A stretch of 64,000 nt of DNA from assembly GCF_000682755.1 (NCBI RefSeq), contig NZ_AWFF01000002.1, forward strand, positions 58,968 to 122,967. The letters run 5' to 3'. Of this stretch, positions 62,897 through 64,000 are shown one piece after another (position 1 is the first letter of the stretch; each line of letters starts with the position of its first letter). The stretch is from Hyphomonas beringensis (GTDB lineage: Bacteria > Pseudomonadota > Alphaproteobacteria > Caulobacterales > Hyphomonadaceae). Below the pieces are notes generated by a model, which made no database searches, was not told the DNA's origin, and saw only the letters and a list, made by a program, of their open reading frames with translations. The translations under genes and the position numbers were made by a program.

Positions 62897-63850
62897 ATGC
62901 ATTATGTCCCCCGAATTCTCGTCACCGGCGGTGCCGGTTTTATCGGCTCCTTCCTGTGCGAGCGGCTTTTGGAAACCGGCGCGGAAGTGCTCTGCGTCGA
63001 CAATTTCTTCACCGGCCGGCGCAGCAATGTCGCCCATCTTCTGGATAATCCGAAGTTTGAGGTGATGCGCCACGACATCACCGTGCCACTGTTTGTTGAG
63101 GTCGATCAGATCTACAACATGGCCTGTCCGGCCAGCCCGATTCACTACCAGTTCGATCCGGTGCAGACGACCAAGACCAGTGTCCATGGCGCGATCAACA
63201 TGCTGGGCCTTGCCAAGCGCACGCGCGCGAAGATCCTGCAAGCTTCCACATCCGAAGTGTATGGCGATCCGGAGATCCACCCGCAGACGGAAGACTATTG
63301 GGGCAATGTGAACCCGCTGGGGCCGCGTGCCTGCTATGATGAAGGCAAGCGCTGCGCCGAGACGCTGTTCTTTGATTATCACCGTCAGCACAATGTGAAG
63401 ATCAAGGTCGCGCGGATCTTCAACACCTATGGCCCGCGCATGCATCCGAATGATGGCCGCGTGGTTTCCAATTTCATCGTCCAGGCCTTGCGCGGCGAAG
63501 ACATCACCCTCTATGGCGATGGCGAGCAGACGCGCAGCTTCTGCTATGTGTCGGATCTTGTCGACGGCCTGATACGCCTGATGAACACGGAAGATGATGT
63601 CACCGGGCCGATCAATCTCGGCAATCCGGGGGAGTTCACCATCCGCCAGCTGGCTGAGCAGATTATTGAACAGACGGGCTCCAAATCCCAGCTCGTCCAC
63701 AAGCCGCTGCCACAGGATGATCCGCGCCAGCGCCGCCCGGACATCACCCGCGCCAAGACCACGCTCGGCTGGGAACCTGGCATCCGCCTCGCCGAAGGCC
63801 TGAAGCCCACAATCGAATACTTCCGAAACGAAATACGCGAGATGGCGTAA
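62897..63850 (+). CDS. uxs: UDP-glucuronate decarboxylase family NAD-dependent epimerase/dehydratase
   Basis: A 317-residue SDR that probably converts UDP-glucuronate to UDP-xylose. It has [16 protein letters not shown] at residues 10-25, the [14 protein letters not shown] loop, [33 protein letters not shown], and [12 protein letters not shown] with the catalytic Tyr and Lys. The [12 protein letters not shown] and [12 protein letters not shown] segments are hallmarks of the bacterial UXS clade. The start at 62897 is preferred to the longer frame. UDP-xylose is a plausible polysaccharide precursor, but no xylosyltransferase is recognised nearby. Confidence 0.93.
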   Translation: MHYVPRILVTGGAGFIGSFLCERLLETGAEVLCVDNFFTGRRSNVAHLLDNPKFEVMRHDITVPLFVEVDQIYNMACPASPIHYQFDPVQTTKTSVHGAINMLGLAKRTRAKILQASTSEVYGDPEIHPQTEDYWGNVNPLGPRACYDEGKRCAETLFFDYHRQHNVKIKVARIFNTYGPRMHPNDGRVVSNFIVQALRGEDITLYGDGEQTRSFCYVSDLVDGLIRLMNTEDDVTGPINLGNPGEFTIRQLAEQIIEQTGSKSQLVHKPLPQDDPRQRRPDITRAKTTLGWEPGIRLAEGLKPTIEYFRNEIREMA

Positions 63851-63923
63851 CGGCCAGCACCTTTGCCCGGCATGGCGAGGGCCATCCGGTAAGGTAAGCT
63901 GAATTCGGGCAGCAAGTTCCGTG

Positions 63924-64000
63924 TCAGGACGTGTCTGGGGCTGGCTCGCGATAGGCTGCGCGTAGGTCTGCGATTGCAGATTCCATGACATTGCACAGCG
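63924..64000 (-). CDS. C-terminal fragment of an unidentified protein
   Basis: On the minus strand an open frame enters from the right edge and stops at TGA (63924-63926). The visible residues (about 24) are Ala/Arg-rich and helical, ending in Pro-Ala-Pro-Asp-Thr-Ser. The length is too short to identify it. It would be convergent with the uxs gene, whose stop lies 73 bases away. Confidence 0.35.
   Translation of the reverse strand, partial: LCNVMESAIADLRAAYREPAPDTS

Noticed and set aside
62801..63991. 396-codon open frame on the minus strand opposite the UDP-glucuronate decarboxylase
   Set aside because: The opposite frame has clear SDR motifs throughout. This frame has no recognisable domain and no ribosome site.

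Overview
The window looks like chromosomal DNA of a Gram-negative alphaproteobacterium. The grounds are the moderately high GC content, the TonB-dependent receptor, the outer-membrane style proteins, the fused CysN/CysC, the DUF1499, DUF2793 and DUF442 families and the S8 lipoprotein protease. A marine or stalked Hyphomonadaceae/Caulobacterales-type organism is my best guess; this is inference, because no rRNA or tRNA gene was seen. Start codons were moved to internal sites wherever a Shine-Dalgarno, a signal peptide or family length argued for it.

Layout. 1-30 kb is mostly housekeeping and metabolism: a PiT-like permease, chorismate synthase, PdxH, a GDPD lipoprotein, an acyl-CoA ligase, a CPA-type antiporter, an orphan OppBC permease pair, a DUF442 protein, an ATP-grasp protein, an MBL hydrolase, GpsA with an LhgO-like oxidase, an iron-uptake pair (TonB receptor plus PepSY reductase-like protein behind Fur-like boxes), a thiolase, sulfate activation (CysD, CysNC), GlmS, an unusual nucleotidyltransferase-like protein and a lipoprotein subtilase with a barrel-like C-terminus. 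30.9-53.3 kb is a large surface-polysaccharide locus. It holds dTDP-L-rhamnose synthesis (rfbCBDA), GDP-mannose and GDP-D-rhamnose synthesis (manC, gmd, rmd), a DUF2793 protein, a HAD-UbiA fusion, and a long leftward gene string: wzm, wzt, an FkbM methyltransferase with coiled coil, a tandem GT4-GT4 enzyme, a large membrane protein, a methyltransferase, an SMR-like transporter and a GT4. 53.4-58.3 kb is a leftward methyl-cycle group (DegT aminotransferase, AhcY, PurU, MetK). 58.3-64 kb has an AGE-family epimerase, a GT2, PhhA, a Tag-like glycosylase and a UDP-glucuronate decarboxylase.

How it may work together. Two nucleotide-rhamnose routes and GDP-mannose feed the GT4 enzymes. The tandem GT4-GT4 protein is a good candidate polymerase. 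The FkbM coiled-coil protein is a good candidate chain terminator and length ruler. Wzt, with its C-terminal sugar-binding-like domain, and Wzm would export the capped chain. This is the logic of the E. coli O9a WbdA/WbdD/Wzm/Wzt system, but with a different methyltransferase family. HAD-UbiA, the SMR protein and the 768-residue membrane protein look like a second, lipid-linked-sugar module that could decorate the chain in the periplasm. The methyl-cycle genes next door would supply SAM. The locus core (about 44-50 kb) is visibly AT-richer than its flanks, as expected of a transferred serotype region.
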